Shown: positions 10,928 through 22,100, counted from the first letter of the stretch. The stretch: DNA of 38,749 bases from Desulfobacterales bacterium (GCA_020348305.1 CP070746.1:1186283-1225031), one strand, 5' to 3'. The notes: generated by a model not told the origin, from the sequence alone. Translations and numbers: made by a program.

Positions 10928-12451
10928 CTATTGTTTGGATCGCTTTCGAATAGCCTTTTGCACCGCTGACATCTGCCGAATCCAGGGCGATGCTTTTTTT
11001 ATCTTTTTCGGCAATTCCTTCAATGCGGTAGAAGCATCTTCTTTGGTGGCATAAACTCCATACAGCAGCGGGTACCAGTCCTTTCCTTTATAGCTGGTTT
11101 GATAATAGGCAATTTCATGGTGTTGCTCCAGTAGATTTTCATGGATGAAGCGTAATAGCCATTTCTCATTGCGGACGCCCATTATTTGAATTGTATAATG
11201 GGTTGACTTCTGTGAAAGGAGCCATTCTTCACGGTGGGCGCTTTTCTTTTCTGTTTTTTGTTTTTCAACCACCGTTTCGGGTTCTACCGGAGGCTTAGAT
11301 GATACTATGGGTTCAGATAATTCAGGAGGCTCAGGTGCTACCGGAGGCTCGGATAATACAGTGGGTTTAGAGGATACCAAAGGCTCAGCTGTTACTCGGG
11401 GCTCGGAGGATACCTGAGGTTCTGGGGTTTCCGCGACTTCAATCGGTTTCTTTGGTGGTGGTAAGGTTGGTGAAAGTTGGCTTTTTATTTTTTCTGAGGA
11501 TAAGATCTCGGGCATGACAGGTGGTGTTTTTTCAAGATGGTCGGCTATGACTATTTTTTTTCGAATAATGGTTTTCGCTAATTTTGGAACCTCTGGTTGC
11601 AGTTCCGGAGTACTTTGGTAGCGATACAGCACGACCAGAGATAGTATGATGAATGCAAAACCTGCCGTCGCCCAACCGACAATTTTCCGGCGGCGATGAA
11701 TTCGGCTCTGAAAACTGCGACGGAGCTGTTTTCTTATGGAATATTCTTTCTTAAGCCATTGATCTGCCATTACGTTAATCCTTCCCGGAAGGCCGCCTGT
11801 TGAGCGGTGCAATTGTCTGATAAATGAAGAACGAAAAAGACTCCTCCCCACATAACCAGCGAGCGCAAGCCTGTAATTTAGGTATGCAACGGTTTCCTCT
11901 TTGGTCATGGCGGGCAAGAAAATTTTGCTAATAGCCGTTTCATCGGCTAATGTCTTGGCAATGGTTGAGACGGTTTCATTCAAACTGGGTTCACAAAAAA
12001 AAACGAATCGCTTGACTTTACGAGCACTACTGGAAGACTGAACGTTTTGGAGAAGACCTTTTAATTGCTTTTGGGTAAGTTTATGGGCATCGTCGATGAT
12101 GATAATTGGATCAGCCACATCTTGCCGAATATGGGCGGGGTAACTATCAACATCCTTATCTAGCGAAGACTGCTTTGCCTCGTCTACGGGAGGGATTCGA
12201 ATTCGGCAGGTTTTCCAGCTCGCTTCAGAAGAACTTAGATAGCGTTTTAACAGAGTCGTTTTACCACTGCCCGCCTCACCGATGACGAGAATAATGATTT
12301 CTGTCCCCTCAACTAAACGCTTGAGCATAGTAAAACATTGCTCAAGTGATTCATATTCAAATAGAAACCTTAAGTCCGGGTCTGGATTAAACGGATCAGC
12401 TTTAAGGTTGAAAACGGTTCTATAATTTAATTCATCTTTTTCGTTCGACAT
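10928..12451 (-). CDS. ExeA/GspA-type AAA ATPase with membrane helix and C-terminal SPOR domain
   Basis: The 507-residue protein begins like ExeA/MshM ATPases (NLKADPFNPDPDLRFLF). It has Walker A GEAGSGKTT near residue 60, Walker B IIIIDDAH near 118, and a winged-helix lid ending about residue 235 (STGGLPGRINVMAD). A membrane helix lies at about 260-282 (WATAGFAFIILSLVVLY). A proline/glutamate-rich linker spans about 340-395. The tail (about 415-490: HYTIQIMGVRNEKWLLRFI...YPLLYGVYATKEDA) has the SPOR pattern, a fold that binds denuded septal peptidoglycan. The protein is therefore expected in the inner membrane with ATPase inside and SPOR outside, as in DamX-like or ExeA-like proteins acting at peptidoglycan. 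It follows glgB by 91 bp with a possible promoter of its own. Its actual partner is unknown. Confidence 0.82.
   Translation of the reverse strand: MSNEKDELNYRTVFNLKADPFNPDPDLRFLFEYESLEQCFTMLKRLVEGTEIIILVIGEAGSGKTTLLKRYLSSSEASWKTCRIRIPPVDEAKQSSLDKDVDSYPAHIRQDVADPIIIIDDAHKLTQKQLKGLLQNVQSSSSARKVKRFVFFCEPSLNETVSTIAKTLADETAISKIFLPAMTKEETVAYLNYRLALAGYVGRSLFRSSFIRQLHRSTGGLPGRINVMADQWLKKEYSIRKQLRRSFQSRIHRRRKIVGWATAGFAFIILSLVVLYRYQSTPELQPEVPKLAKTIIRKKIVIADHLEKTPPVMPEILSSEKIKSQLSPTLPPPKKPIEVAETPEPQVSSEPRVTAEPLVSSKPTVLSEPPVAPEPPELSEPIVSSKPPVEPETVVEKQKTEKKSAHREEWLLSQKSTHYTIQIMGVRNEKWLLRFIHENLLEQHHEIAYYQTSYKGKDWYPLLYGVYATKEDASTALKELPKKIKKASPWIRQMSAVQKAIRKRSKQ
11275..11432 (-). repeat. Degenerate Pro/Glu/Ser repeat in the linker of the AAA-SPOR protein
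   Basis: The coding strand reads as imperfect six- to eight-residue units of the type SEPxV, AEPxV and SSKPxV, repeated about eight times. The DNA shows matching imperfect repeats (ggctcggaggatacc and ggctcaggtgctacc variants on the plus strand). It encodes a flexible periplasmic spacer between the membrane helix and the SPOR domain, the kind of tract that can vary in copy number. Confidence 0.6.
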
Positions 12452-12491
12452 ATCGGATGGTTTTTATAGAGTTGACTAAGTTTAGGATTTA

Positions 12492-12519
12492 TTTATCAAT
12501 AATTGTGGCGGGAAGTCAA
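12492..12519 (-). promoter_or_regulatory. Possible promoter for the AAA-SPOR gene
   Basis: On the minus strand TTGACT (12519-12514, five of six) is 16 bp from GATAAA (12497-12492, four of six) in the 91-bp gap between glgB and the AAA-SPOR gene. It would let this gene be expressed apart from the glycogen genes. Confidence 0.33.
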
Positions 12520-12542
12520 GAAAAGACATTGAAATTATGATT

Positions 12543-14594
12543 TTAACTTAATCGATACAAAATCAATGCGGTTCGAGTAGGCAGATAAAGATTGAGAAAA
12601 TGACATTTACGGTCTGCGACGATATCAGAAAAGGTGAAATGTTCTTGATTCGGCGCCAAACGGCTGTGACCTCCGTATTTCTTTGCATCACTGTCGAGAA
12701 TTAATTGATACTTCCCCGGCGGGGCTTCAAACCGGTAGTCAGTAAAAGATTGGTCAGGATGAAAATTGAATGCAAACAACAGACCTGCCCGTTCAAATGC
12801 AATGAGCTTGTTATCTGAATGCTCGTACAAAAGATGCAGGTCCGGGGTATCCAGCAATCGGAATTTTTTTGCCAATGCAATCATATCTCGGTCAAAGTGG
12901 GCAAGAAACTTATACTTGAGATTGGGCTCATCCGCCAGGTGCCACTGGCGGCGGGCATACTTGTAAGACCAGTTGTTGCCTTCCCGCGGGAAATCGATCC
13001 ATTCCGGGTGCCCGAATTCATTACCCATGAAGTTCAAATAGCCGGCACCAGCGGTGGCCATGGTAATTAAACGAATCATTTTATGAAGGGCTATGCCTCT
13101 ATCCACCCGAATGTTTTCATCACCAATGTTCATATGATCATACATATCAGCATCGATTAACCGGAAGATGATGGATTTATCTCCTACAAGGGCTTGATCA
13201 TGGGATTCAGAATAACTAATCGTTTTTTCATCGGTGCGACGGTTGATCAACTCGTGCCACAGGTGGCCCATGGGCCAGTGCTCATCCGAGACTTCTTTAA
13301 TTAGCTTGATCCAGTTATCCGGAACCCCCATGGCAAAGCGGTAGTCAAATCCGTAGCCGCCATTTTCTGGTGATGCGGCAAGCCCCGGCATTCCGCTGAC
13401 ATCTTCTGCAATGGTCCGCGCATGGGGTCGCACGGCATGAATCATCTTATTCGCCAGAGCCAGATACGTCAGTGCATCTTCATCCACGCTGTCTGCAAAA
13501 TAATGATCATATGACGTAAAGGCCTTGTTGATTCCATGATGCAGATAAAGCATGCTGGTGATGCCATCGAATCGAAAACCATCAAGGCGGTATTCATCCA
13601 GCCAAAAGCGGCAGTTCGAAAGAAGAAAGTGCAGCACCTGATGCTTTCCATAGTCAAAGCAGCGGGAATCCCAGAGTTCATGTAGGCCGCGGGGTCCATC
13701 ATGGAAGTACTGGTACAGCGTACCGTCAAAGCGGCTCAGACCTTCAACCTCATTGGATACCGCATGGGAATGGATGATATCCATGAGAACAGCTAATCCC
13801 GCACTGTGAGCGGCATCGATTAATTCTTTTAATTCTTCTGGAGTGCCGAAGCGGGATGAAGGCGCAAAGAAGTTTGAGACCTGATAGCCGAACGAGCCGT
13901 AGTAGGGGTGTTCCTGAATGGCCATCAGCTGCAGGATGTTGTAGCCTGACCCCACCACCCGGGGAAGAACTTTTTCAGTGAATTCTCGAAAAGTTCCGAT
14001 TTTTTCTTCTTCCTGAGCCATGCCCACATGGACTTCATAAATAAAAGGAGCCCCAACTGGGCGCCTGAAATGTCGACAATGCCATTGATAAGGAGACTCG
14101 GGATACCACACCTGGGCGTTAAAAATAAGGGTTTCCGGATCCTGCACCACCCGCCTGGCATAGGCGGGAATGCGATCGCCTTGACCGCTCGGCCAATGAA
14201 CACGAAGTCGATAAAGATCTTTGTGCCTTAATTTCTCCGCCGGCAGTTGAATTTCCCACATCCCTTCTTTATTAAGCGGCTGTAGTTGATAATTTTTTTC
14301 TTCCTGCCACCCGGTCATGCTTCCGATCAGATATATACGCGTTGCATTCGGTGCCCATTCGCGAAATATCCATTGGTTGTCTCGAAAGTGAAGTCCGAAG
14401 TATTCATGACCGGAGGCAAAGTCGGCCAAGGTCATTTTACCCTCGGTGAGACGTTTTTCGGTTTCGACGATTTTTGTTAAACGGCGCTGGATGATATCTT
14501 TGTAAGGAGCCAGGTAAGGATCTTTTTCTAGCTGAGTTGCTAATGCCTGTGTGATTTGATTGCCGTGTGAGTGATCTGTTTTTTTTGAAGACAT
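12543..14594 (-). CDS. glgB: 1,4-alpha-glucan branching enzyme
   Basis: Cuts alpha-1,4 chains and reattaches them as alpha-1,6 branches during glycogen synthesis. An N-terminal CBM48-like beta domain (FGLHFRDNQWIFREWAPNA) is followed by the GH13 barrel and a C-terminal beta domain. The GH13 triad is present, numbered from the ATG used here: nucleophile D343 (FRFDGITSML), acid/base E397 (IAEDVSG) and D466 (SESHDQALVG). The motif spacing resembles the eukaryotic and GH13_8-like branch. The longest frame starts at a TTG inside glgA at 14651. The ATG at 14594 (MSSKKTDHSH), 10 bp after the glgA stop, is the more natural start and gives 683 residues. It is cotranscribed with glgA upstream. Confidence 0.94.
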   Translation of the reverse strand: MSSKKTDHSHGNQITQALATQLEKDPYLAPYKDIIQRRLTKIVETEKRLTEGKMTLADFASGHEYFGLHFRDNQWIFREWAPNATRIYLIGSMTGWQEEKNYQLQPLNKEGMWEIQLPAEKLRHKDLYRLRVHWPSGQGDRIPAYARRVVQDPETLIFNAQVWYPESPYQWHCRHFRRPVGAPFIYEVHVGMAQEEEKIGTFREFTEKVLPRVVGSGYNILQLMAIQEHPYYGSFGYQVSNFFAPSSRFGTPEELKELIDAAHSAGLAVLMDIIHSHAVSNEVEGLSRFDGTLYQYFHDGPRGLHELWDSRCFDYGKHQVLHFLLSNCRFWLDEYRLDGFRFDGITSMLYLHHGINKAFTSYDHYFADSVDEDALTYLALANKMIHAVRPHARTIAEDVSGMPGLAASPENGGYGFDYRFAMGVPDNWIKLIKEVSDEHWPMGHLWHELINRRTDEKTISYSESHDQALVGDKSIIFRLIDADMYDHMNIGDENIRVDRGIALHKMIRLITMATAGAGYLNFMGNEFGHPEWIDFPREGNNWSYKYARRQWHLADEPNLKYKFLAHFDRDMIALAKKFRLLDTPDLHLLYEHSDNKLIAFERAGLLFAFNFHPDQSFTDYRFEAPPGKYQLILDSDAKKYGGHSRLAPNQEHFTFSDIVADRKCHFLNLYLPTRTALILYRLS

Positions 14595-14604
14595 ACTTAT
14601 TATT

Positions 14605-16155
14605 TTATTCAGTAAAATTGCCGGTACATGTTTGCGGAGCGTTTTGGACAATCAACGGCCGTTGCAGCATTTTTTCATAAAGCTCAATGTATTGACGCGC
14701 GGTATTCGCATGGGTGAACGTGGCTGCACTCTCATTCATGATGCGCTTGATTTGTTTTGCTTTTACATTTTGGGGCAGATTATAAAATATCATGGCCTGT
14801 TCGACAGCCCAAAAAAAGCCGTATGAATCAAAGGTATTAAACAAAAAGCCATTGCCTTTATTTTGGTCAACATCCAGGTGAACAACGGTATCGTGAATCC
14901 CGCCGGTTTCGTGGGCTACCGGAAGTGTTCCGTAGATCGGCGCGATCATCTGCGGAAGACCACAAGGTTCAAAACTTGAGGGCATTAAGATAAAATCCGA
15001 AGCCCCGTAAGCCAAATGCTCCAGCTCGTTATTAAAGTCACAAATCGCCACTCGTTTCTGAAATCCGTGAAAATTAACGATGTCCCTGAAAGTCATCTGA
15101 TAATCGCCATTGGCCACAAAAACGATCTGCAAATTTTGATCCCAAAAGCTGGAGATCACTTTATAGAAGATGTCCGCCAGCAAGTGACATCCCTTCTGTT
15201 TCGGATCGAGTCGGGACGGCCAGAAAAAGATCGGTGCCTTATCATCTCGAATTAAGCCTAATTTCTTTTGCAGAAAGCGCTTGTTTTCTTTTTTTCCGGA
15301 AACATAATTTTTGGGGCCATAATTTTTTTTCAGTTCCTTGTCATTGTTTGGATTAAAAGATGGATCCGGTGCATTGAGGATTCCCGCAGCGCATTGGGCA
15401 TTATATTTATTAGATAATTCCCGACGAATGGGATTTTCAATAAAATGGTGTTTGCCGTTGACGATTTCCTCTAAAAATGTCGGACTGACCACATTCACAA
15501 AATGGGCGGCAAAAATGCCGCTGGTGAGAAGATCAACCGCGTTGGTGTCGCGAGTATCTTCGTACCGATACGCCATCCTTTCATAATAGAGATTTTTCCA
15601 GAACGATGCGGCATCAATGCCCCGGTCTTCAATATATGCCAATGTGGTTTTTACGGTATGAACATTATGAATGGTAAACAGACAGGGAATGCCCAATTGT
15701 CTGGCCATCGCCGGTATAAGACCGGTCATCCAATCATTGCAGTGAATCAAATCCGGCTGGACATGGGGAACGATATTGTTGATCACCTCTCGTTGAAATG
15801 CAAGTGAAAGCTTGATGTTTTCATCACCGTAATGAGAGTAAACCCGATTTATATAATAAAACGCACGATCTTCGGCCAGATGGATACGATCATCGGGCAT
15901 TTTCCGTTGAATTTTATGGAATTCTTTTTTTAATACAGGTGCCAGACCGTTGCTGAAAATAGCGCGGTAATCCGGAACGGCGACATGAACATCAGCCCCT
16001 TGTTCAAACAGCGCACTGATCAGAGCCGCAGAAACATCCGCAAGTCCCCCGGCTTTGGCCGTAAAGAGGGAGGCAAGACCCCCCATGCGGTCAGGCAAAT
16101 AGGTGACCTCCGGGGTAACGATTAAAACTCTGGGATTGCAGGGTGCGTCGGTCAT
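14605..16155 (-). CDS. glgA: Glycogen synthase (GT5 family)
   Basis: Elongates alpha-1,4-glucan from a nucleotide-glucose donor. The 516-residue protein has the GT-B layout: the N-terminal KAGGLADVSAAL loop (the KxGGL-type motif that contacts donor phosphate), HCNDWMTGLIPAM in the first domain, and in the second domain FWPSRLDPKQKGCHLL and the EPCGLPQMIAPIYGTLPVAHETGGIHDTV block with the conserved EPxGL glutamate. There is no glgC (ADP-glucose pyrophosphorylase) in the window. A UDP-glucose pyrophosphorylase lies about 10 kb away, so donor preference (ADP- or UDP-glucose) cannot be read from here. It lies 132 bp after glgP and 10 bp before glgB, in one leftward operon. Confidence 0.92.
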   Translation of the reverse strand: MTDAPCNPRVLIVTPEVTYLPDRMGGLASLFTAKAGGLADVSAALISALFEQGADVHVAVPDYRAIFSNGLAPVLKKEFHKIQRKMPDDRIHLAEDRAFYYINRVYSHYGDENIKLSLAFQREVINNIVPHVQPDLIHCNDWMTGLIPAMARQLGIPCLFTIHNVHTVKTTLAYIEDRGIDAASFWKNLYYERMAYRYEDTRDTNAVDLLTSGIFAAHFVNVVSPTFLEEIVNGKHHFIENPIRRELSNKYNAQCAAGILNAPDPSFNPNNDKELKKNYGPKNYVSGKKENKRFLQKKLGLIRDDKAPIFFWPSRLDPKQKGCHLLADIFYKVISSFWDQNLQIVFVANGDYQMTFRDIVNFHGFQKRVAICDFNNELEHLAYGASDFILMPSSFEPCGLPQMIAPIYGTLPVAHETGGIHDTVVHLDVDQNKGNGFLFNTFDSYGFFWAVEQAMIFYNLPQNVKAKQIKRIMNESAATFTHANTARQYIELYEKMLQRPLIVQNAPQTCTGNFTE

Positions 16156-16287
16156 CGTGATGTTTCCCTTTTACTAGCTATTGCAAGCAGACAAAGCATA
16201 AGGCTTTTTATCGTATTTACAAATTCGAAATTCGAATACCGAAACTCGAAACAAATCCGAATTATTAAATAGTTCGGGTTGTCCTCT

Positions 16288-18837
16288 TTATGCCCATGTA
16301 AGCAGTCCGGGTGTAGATTTTAGCCGCTCATCCCCCCGGGGTTTAACTCTTACCGTAAAGCCAAAACGACCGGAGGTCTTGCATGACAGTGAGCAGCCAT
16401 ACAGGTATTGCCCATTTCCTGTGTCCTCCCGCACGGTCATTGGCTCCATATTGCTCTCATCTAATGCCTCCAAAGACTTCATGTGTCCATAGTAGAGCTC
16501 GACATCGACTTCATCCGGATGTAGTTCTCCGAGATTTACTTGCGAAGTCACCTGAAATTCGTCGCCGACCCGAAACGGTCCGATATTTTGCCTGATGGGC
16601 GCGCCGATTTGAATTTGTTGCCACAGAGAGCGAAGTTTTTTGATTTGTTCGGCAAGACGTCTGGCCTCTTCGCCGTTGTTTGCAACCAACTGTTCAAACC
16701 GTTTGGCTGCCGGATTATAAAATTGTTCCTCATACTCTCCTACCATACGAAGGCTGCAAAACATCTCCATAGCCATCTTCATGGATGCCTTCATTTTTTG
16801 TAGCCAGCAGTTTGGTAAGTCTCCGTTTCCGCGATCATAAAAACAGGGAATGACTTCATTTTCCAATACATTATAGAGCGCCTGGCTCTCAATCGCATCC
16901 TGATAGTCATGGTCTTCATATTCTTCGCCGTTTCCAATCCGCCAACCTCTTTCTTCCGAAAATCCTTCACACCACCACCCATCCAGGATGCTTACGTTGA
17001 TGACGCCATTGATGGCGGCTTTCATGCCTGAGGTGCCGCAGGCCTCCATGGGTCGCCGGGGGGTGTTGAGCCATACATCGGCACCTTGCAACAGATGGCG
17101 GGCCAGATGCATATCGTAGTCTTCAAGAAAAACAATGCGATCCCGTACTTCAGGTTTGCTGGCAAACTGAAAAAGCTGTTTGACAAGATCCTTGCCTTCC
17201 TGATCTTTTGGGTGGGCTTTGCCGGCAAAGACAATTTGAACCGGGTAATTTTCATTGTTCACAATCGATGCCAGACGCTGTGGATCTTGTAGCAGCAGAT
17301 GAGCCCTTTTATAGGTGGCGAAACGTCGGGCGAAGGCAATCGTCAGGCTATTCTGATCCAAAACCGATTCAAGGATTTCAATCACATTTCTGGGGGCATT
17401 GCGGCGGGTATATTGTTTGACCAGTTGTCGACGACAGGTCCGGATGAGACGTGATCGATTTCTTTCATGGGCTCGCCATAGCTCTTCGTCGTAGATTTCG
17501 TCTATGCGTTCGATGCTTTCAGGTTTGCGGGAACCCATGTGCCAATCCGGCCCAAGATAGCGCTCAAAAAGATAGGCGAACTCTTCGGATATAAAGGTGG
17601 GAATATGGATACCATTGGTGATATGGATTATGGGCACTTCGTCTTCGGGTTGATCGGGCCATACATAGGACCACATGCGCCGGGCAATGTTGCCGTGCAA
17701 ACGGCTGACACCATTGCAGTGAGCCGCCATGTGCAACCCTAAAATAAACATGGAAAGCGGTGCGTCTTTATCGGATCCGACGGGCTGACCCCATGATAGG
17801 ATTTCGCTTTCTGTAGTTCCCAAGCGTTTTTTAAAGGATGTAATAAAAGGCTTTAAAAGCTCGGTCGGAAATTCGTCGTGGCCTGCAGCCACCGGGGTGT
17901 GGGTAGTGAACACCGTCGTTCGGGGAACAATTTCCAGTGCTGTTTTGAGATCAACGTTGTACTCGGATATGATTTGCGCCAGTCGTTCGAGGCTGGAAAA
18001 GGCTGAATGTCCCTCATTCATATGAAGAACTTTGGCTTTAATTCCCATGGCAGCAATTGCCCGCATGCCGCCGACCCCTAATAGTACTTCCTGGGCCAGA
18101 CGAATTTTAGGATCGCCGGCATAAAGTCTGGAGGTGATCTCACGATATGCCGGTGGGTTATCCAAAATATTGGTGTCCAGCAAATAGAGGGGGATGCGCC
18201 CTACCGTTATTTTCCAGACGATAGCGTGAATATAACCCTCGGGTCCGACAATACGAATGCGCAATTCGTTTCCGGCAGAATCATGAACCCGTTCAACCGG
18301 CAAATTATACAGATCGGTTTCCGGATACGCCTCCTGTTGGATGCCCTCGTGATTGAGATACTGACGAAAATAGCCGTGGCCATACATAAGCCCGATGCCG
18401 ATTAGAGGCAGCGCCATGTTTGATGCGGCTTTTAAATGATCTCCGGATAGGATACCCAGACCACCGGCAAAAAGGGGCAGGCTCTCATGGATGCCGAACT
18501 CCATGGAAAAATAGGCAATGATTTCATTGGAACCGAACGAAGAACCGTTTCGATTAATCGGATCGAGAACTAGATTCTGAAAATTGTCTTTTACCTGCTC
18601 CAGATGCGCCAGATAACCATCATCATTTGCCAGTTGTTCAAAACGATCCTGGGAAATTTTTGATAAAAAGGTAATCGGATTTCGTCCCGATTCTCCCCAT
18701 AGGGGCGGATCAATGCGCCGGAAAAGATCGATGGCATATTTCTTCCAGCTCCACCACATATTGCGCGACAGTGTTTCAAGAAATTCCAGATTCTTAGGAA
18801 TGCTCGGATATATTTGATATGTTTGGAAATTTTTCAT
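16288..18837 (-). CDS. glgP: Alpha-glucan phosphorylase
   Basis: Releases glucose-1-phosphate from glycogen using inorganic phosphate and pyridoxal phosphate. At 849 residues it belongs to the branch with an N-terminal DUF3417 segment (NLEFLETLSRNMWWSWKKYAIDLF), distinct from classical E. coli GlgP/MalP. Conserved features include AYFSMEFGIHESLPLFAGGLG, VLHMNEGHSAF, and the cofactor-lysine block GTSGMKAAINGVINVSILDGWW, with K606 as the predicted Schiff-base residue. The ATG at 18837 is preceded by AGGTAG. The gene lies between the debranching enzyme and glycogen synthase, so breakdown and synthesis genes share one transcript or cluster. The 267-bp gap upstream leaves room for a separate promoter. 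Confidence 0.94.
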   Translation of the reverse strand: MKNFQTYQIYPSIPKNLEFLETLSRNMWWSWKKYAIDLFRRIDPPLWGESGRNPITFLSKISQDRFEQLANDDGYLAHLEQVKDNFQNLVLDPINRNGSSFGSNEIIAYFSMEFGIHESLPLFAGGLGILSGDHLKAASNMALPLIGIGLMYGHGYFRQYLNHEGIQQEAYPETDLYNLPVERVHDSAGNELRIRIVGPEGYIHAIVWKITVGRIPLYLLDTNILDNPPAYREITSRLYAGDPKIRLAQEVLLGVGGMRAIAAMGIKAKVLHMNEGHSAFSSLERLAQIISEYNVDLKTALEIVPRTTVFTTHTPVAAGHDEFPTELLKPFITSFKKRLGTTESEILSWGQPVGSDKDAPLSMFILGLHMAAHCNGVSRLHGNIARRMWSYVWPDQPEDEVPIIHITNGIHIPTFISEEFAYLFERYLGPDWHMGSRKPESIERIDEIYDEELWRAHERNRSRLIRTCRRQLVKQYTRRNAPRNVIEILESVLDQNSLTIAFARRFATYKRAHLLLQDPQRLASIVNNENYPVQIVFAGKAHPKDQEGKDLVKQLFQFASKPEVRDRIVFLEDYDMHLARHLLQGADVWLNTPRRPMEACGTSGMKAAINGVINVSILDGWWCEGFSEERGWRIGNGEEYEDHDYQDAIESQALYNVLENEVIPCFYDRGNGDLPNCWLQKMKASMKMAMEMFCSLRMVGEYEEQFYNPAAKRFEQLVANNGEEARRLAEQIKKLRSLWQQIQIGAPIRQNIGPFRVGDEFQVTSQVNLGELHPDEVDVELYYGHMKSLEALDESNMEPMTVREDTGNGQYLYGCSLSCKTSGRFGFTVRVKPRGDERLKSTPGLLTWA

Positions 18838-19104
18838 ATTTTCAACTACCTATAAACGCGAATCAATTTGAATCAGTGGTCAACAGATTGAACTCGGTTT
18901 GAAAGATATAAACAAAAACCAAAAAAATCAATATGGCTGTTATTGGGTTTTCATCAATTTTAATGTCAAAAGGAAATAAAATATATTGATTTTAAATACT
19001 TATATCGTGCTAACCTGCGCCATCTTTTTTAGTTCCTATCTATAACGATGTTGTCTCGTAGTTAATTTGAACAATAAATAATCGTTCTTGGGAAATGATC
19101 ACTT

Positions 19105-22100
19105 TCAGATATGTTTTGAACTCTGCACTATTAACCACACTCGCAGCAATTCACTTATTCCCCAGGCCTGGGCATCACAGCCGCGTGGCGAGTGGGGATA
19201 ATCCCCATCTAAAATTTCCGGTATGTGATCCATACAGTCTTGATCCAGCAATCGAGCACTGCTGGTCAACAAGGCGAATGCTGTTTGTTTGCCTTTTTCG
19301 CCATAAACCATAGCCCACGCCTCACAAAAAGAAGGAAGCAGCCATGTCCAAGCCGTACCGTTGTGATATGCGGGTTTTCGCTGGGTGTCTTCATCACCGG
19401 CATATTTGCCCTGATAGGGGTGATGAGGATCAATGAGCAGGTTTCCATTATGAACAATTTCAATAGGATAACGAACCGGCTGGTCCGCAAGACTTCGGAT
19501 GGCGCCCGGAACCAGAAGCGTTTCGCAAGCCGCCAAAATATGACGGCAAATGTGGGTATCGGTGATTGCGCCCAGGGTTATTGCCAAAAGCTGATTTGGC
19601 CGTAGGGCATCGTCAGGCAGCGCCTGTTTAGCTGAATGTCCGGCAGAAGCGTGGAGGCAGTCTGAGAGGTATCCAAGATCCTCACGCCAAAAGTAATCCC
19701 AAATGGAAGTTTGCACGAGTTTTGCCAGATTATCCCAATTTTTGCGATCGTTGACAGTGTCGATCCACGACAAGATGCGCAGCGCGGCGTACCAGAGGGC
19801 CTGGATTTCGATGGGATATCCTTGTCGGGGAGTTCCGGCCGGATGATCCGTATCCATCCAGGAGAAATGCGCAGGGCTGAAAATCAGGCCTGATTCCGGA
19901 TCCATGCGGATACCGTTGGTTGTGCCGGTGATAATGGATTGCCCAATAGACAATAAGATCTGACCAATAGAGCGATCGCCGCATTCTGTGTTAAGAATAC
20001 TGTCGTTTCCTTCGACGCGGATTAAGTCTGAACAGACTGTAAAAAACCACAGCGGTGCATCCGATGTGTCTCGGTTTCCGGCGTTCTGGCCCACAATCAT
20101 ATTCGGTAGCGTACCCTGCTCTTCAAATTGACCGAACTGTTTTAAAATCGCCCGGGCACACGCTGTCTGTTTCAGCGAGATTAATCCGCGCGCAAAAATT
20201 AACGCGTCCCTTCCCCAGTCCAGAAACCAGGGATAGCCGGCAATCACCGTTTTTAAATCTCCTCGATCTACTATATAATGATTCAGCGAGCGTTTAAGGA
20301 TTTCCATGGGCGTGCGCCGGATGTCAGTTTCATAATTAAAAAGCTTCGATTGGTGACCATGCTTGGGAAGCATAGAGATAGCGGATTTTTGACCGGCGGT
20401 GACTGCTGCCGATAAAACAACTTCCTGACGTCCTTCTAAATAGGCATAAAAATATCCGGGACTATATAAATCCGAATTCGGATCCATGCCTCGCTCGGTA
20501 TCCATGGATCGCTGCACCATATAATGCCATTCCGGTTCCCAGACAAAATTTCCATTGCTGATTTCCATATGCAGATGATGTTTCTCATCCGGATGAAAGG
20601 AAAATCCGCTGGTGTTCACGGAGACAGATTCTGGCCATTGATGTTCAGGACCGCTATAGGCTTTTGTGCTTTCATGAAAGCTGCGATTTTCAATGTCGGG
20701 TCGCAGAATGAGTTTGACCGGTTTGCAGTCATTGAGCATGGCTCTATTCGGCTTGACCGGGTGGCGGCTGAATATCAATCGTACGGCATTTTCACCGGTG
20801 ATCATTTCAATCTTTGCTGTAATCAACACATTTTCACCTTGACCGGCCGGGATATGATATTGCCAGCAACCGTTTGAATTGTCATCAACACTAAAGGCTT
20901 CCAGGCAGTTGGTGTTGATTTCCTGGGAGTACCCTTGATACACCAGCCAGGCCCGACAGCGGGTGAACATGATCCAGCGGTCCTCCGGATAATCGGGGCT
21001 CATATTGGCGGCAAGCAAACCATCGTAGCGGCTGGTAAGTTCCCCCCAGGAAACCGGTGCTCTGAGCATCCCACCACGGCCGTTGGTTGCAAGGAAAAGT
21101 AAATTTTTACGCAGCAGCTCGGGGCGCCAAAAAATTCGTTTTACTTTTGCGCTGTCCGCTCCGCACAAAACGAAAAGAGGTGCATCAACATGCTCACAGC
21201 ACTTTTGGACGTATACCGAAAGCTTCAAGGTATAAGATTTTCCAAGTTCGGAAGGCTGAAATGGAGAAAAAAGTACAAAATAAGAACCATCGGTGCCCGG
21301 TATACTATCTTCGCATCCCGTCACTTTCTCGTTATCCGCAATTCGGGCACGAAAGGCGCAATCTGCTTTGATTAATAGAAAATGGCCCGGGGGAATCATT
21401 ACTTCTCGACGAACATCCCGTGGCCACTGCCAGGTTGTAACCCGTGGCTCACCACTTTGAAAATTCAAACGGGCGCAGAAAGCCCGTGGGTTTTCTTTCA
21501 TCTGTTGTACAGCCTGGCTCACATCAAAATCTCCCAAATCCCGATAACCGTTGTAGTAGGCGAACACTTCCAGAACCTTGGCGCGCAATCGTTGAATTTC
21601 AGATCGTTTTGGAAGCCGTATATGTTGATCAGACAAATTTTGAAAAAGCGCCAGATCGTCTGCATCCGCGGAAAGACACAGGGCCTGGCCCGGTTCTAAA
21701 CGACACGTATGATCTTTTTCAGACACTGCAACGGTTACCTCTGCCCCGCTGAGCAGATCCGTAAACACGTGGCCCTCAAATCCTGCTGTTGCTGGATTCC
21801 AGGAGGCAAGGGTCGAATTTTGGTCATCCAAGTTAATAACGACCAACAGCTTTTTTCCTGAAGACCGATGATGTCTCAGGAGAACGATATGGTTTCCGCT
21901 GTTTTGCTGCAGCATGTTCAATTCGGTGTCGTCGTGAAAGGCCGGATGAACCTTCAGCAGTTGGTTCAGACGACGGATGTGATTGACCTGATTGGATTCT
22001 GCGCCCCAGTTCAGGGAAGGCGAATTGTGAACATTGATTTTTTCGGTGGCAAGCCATTCAACCCCATTTGCAAAACCAAAAGCACCTTGATGTGAACAAA

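Noticed and set aside
16200..16260. Repeated TTCGAAATTCGAAT-like words between glgA and glgP
   Set aside because: The copies are short, irregular and few; they could be chance in AT-rich sequence, and no structure could be supported.
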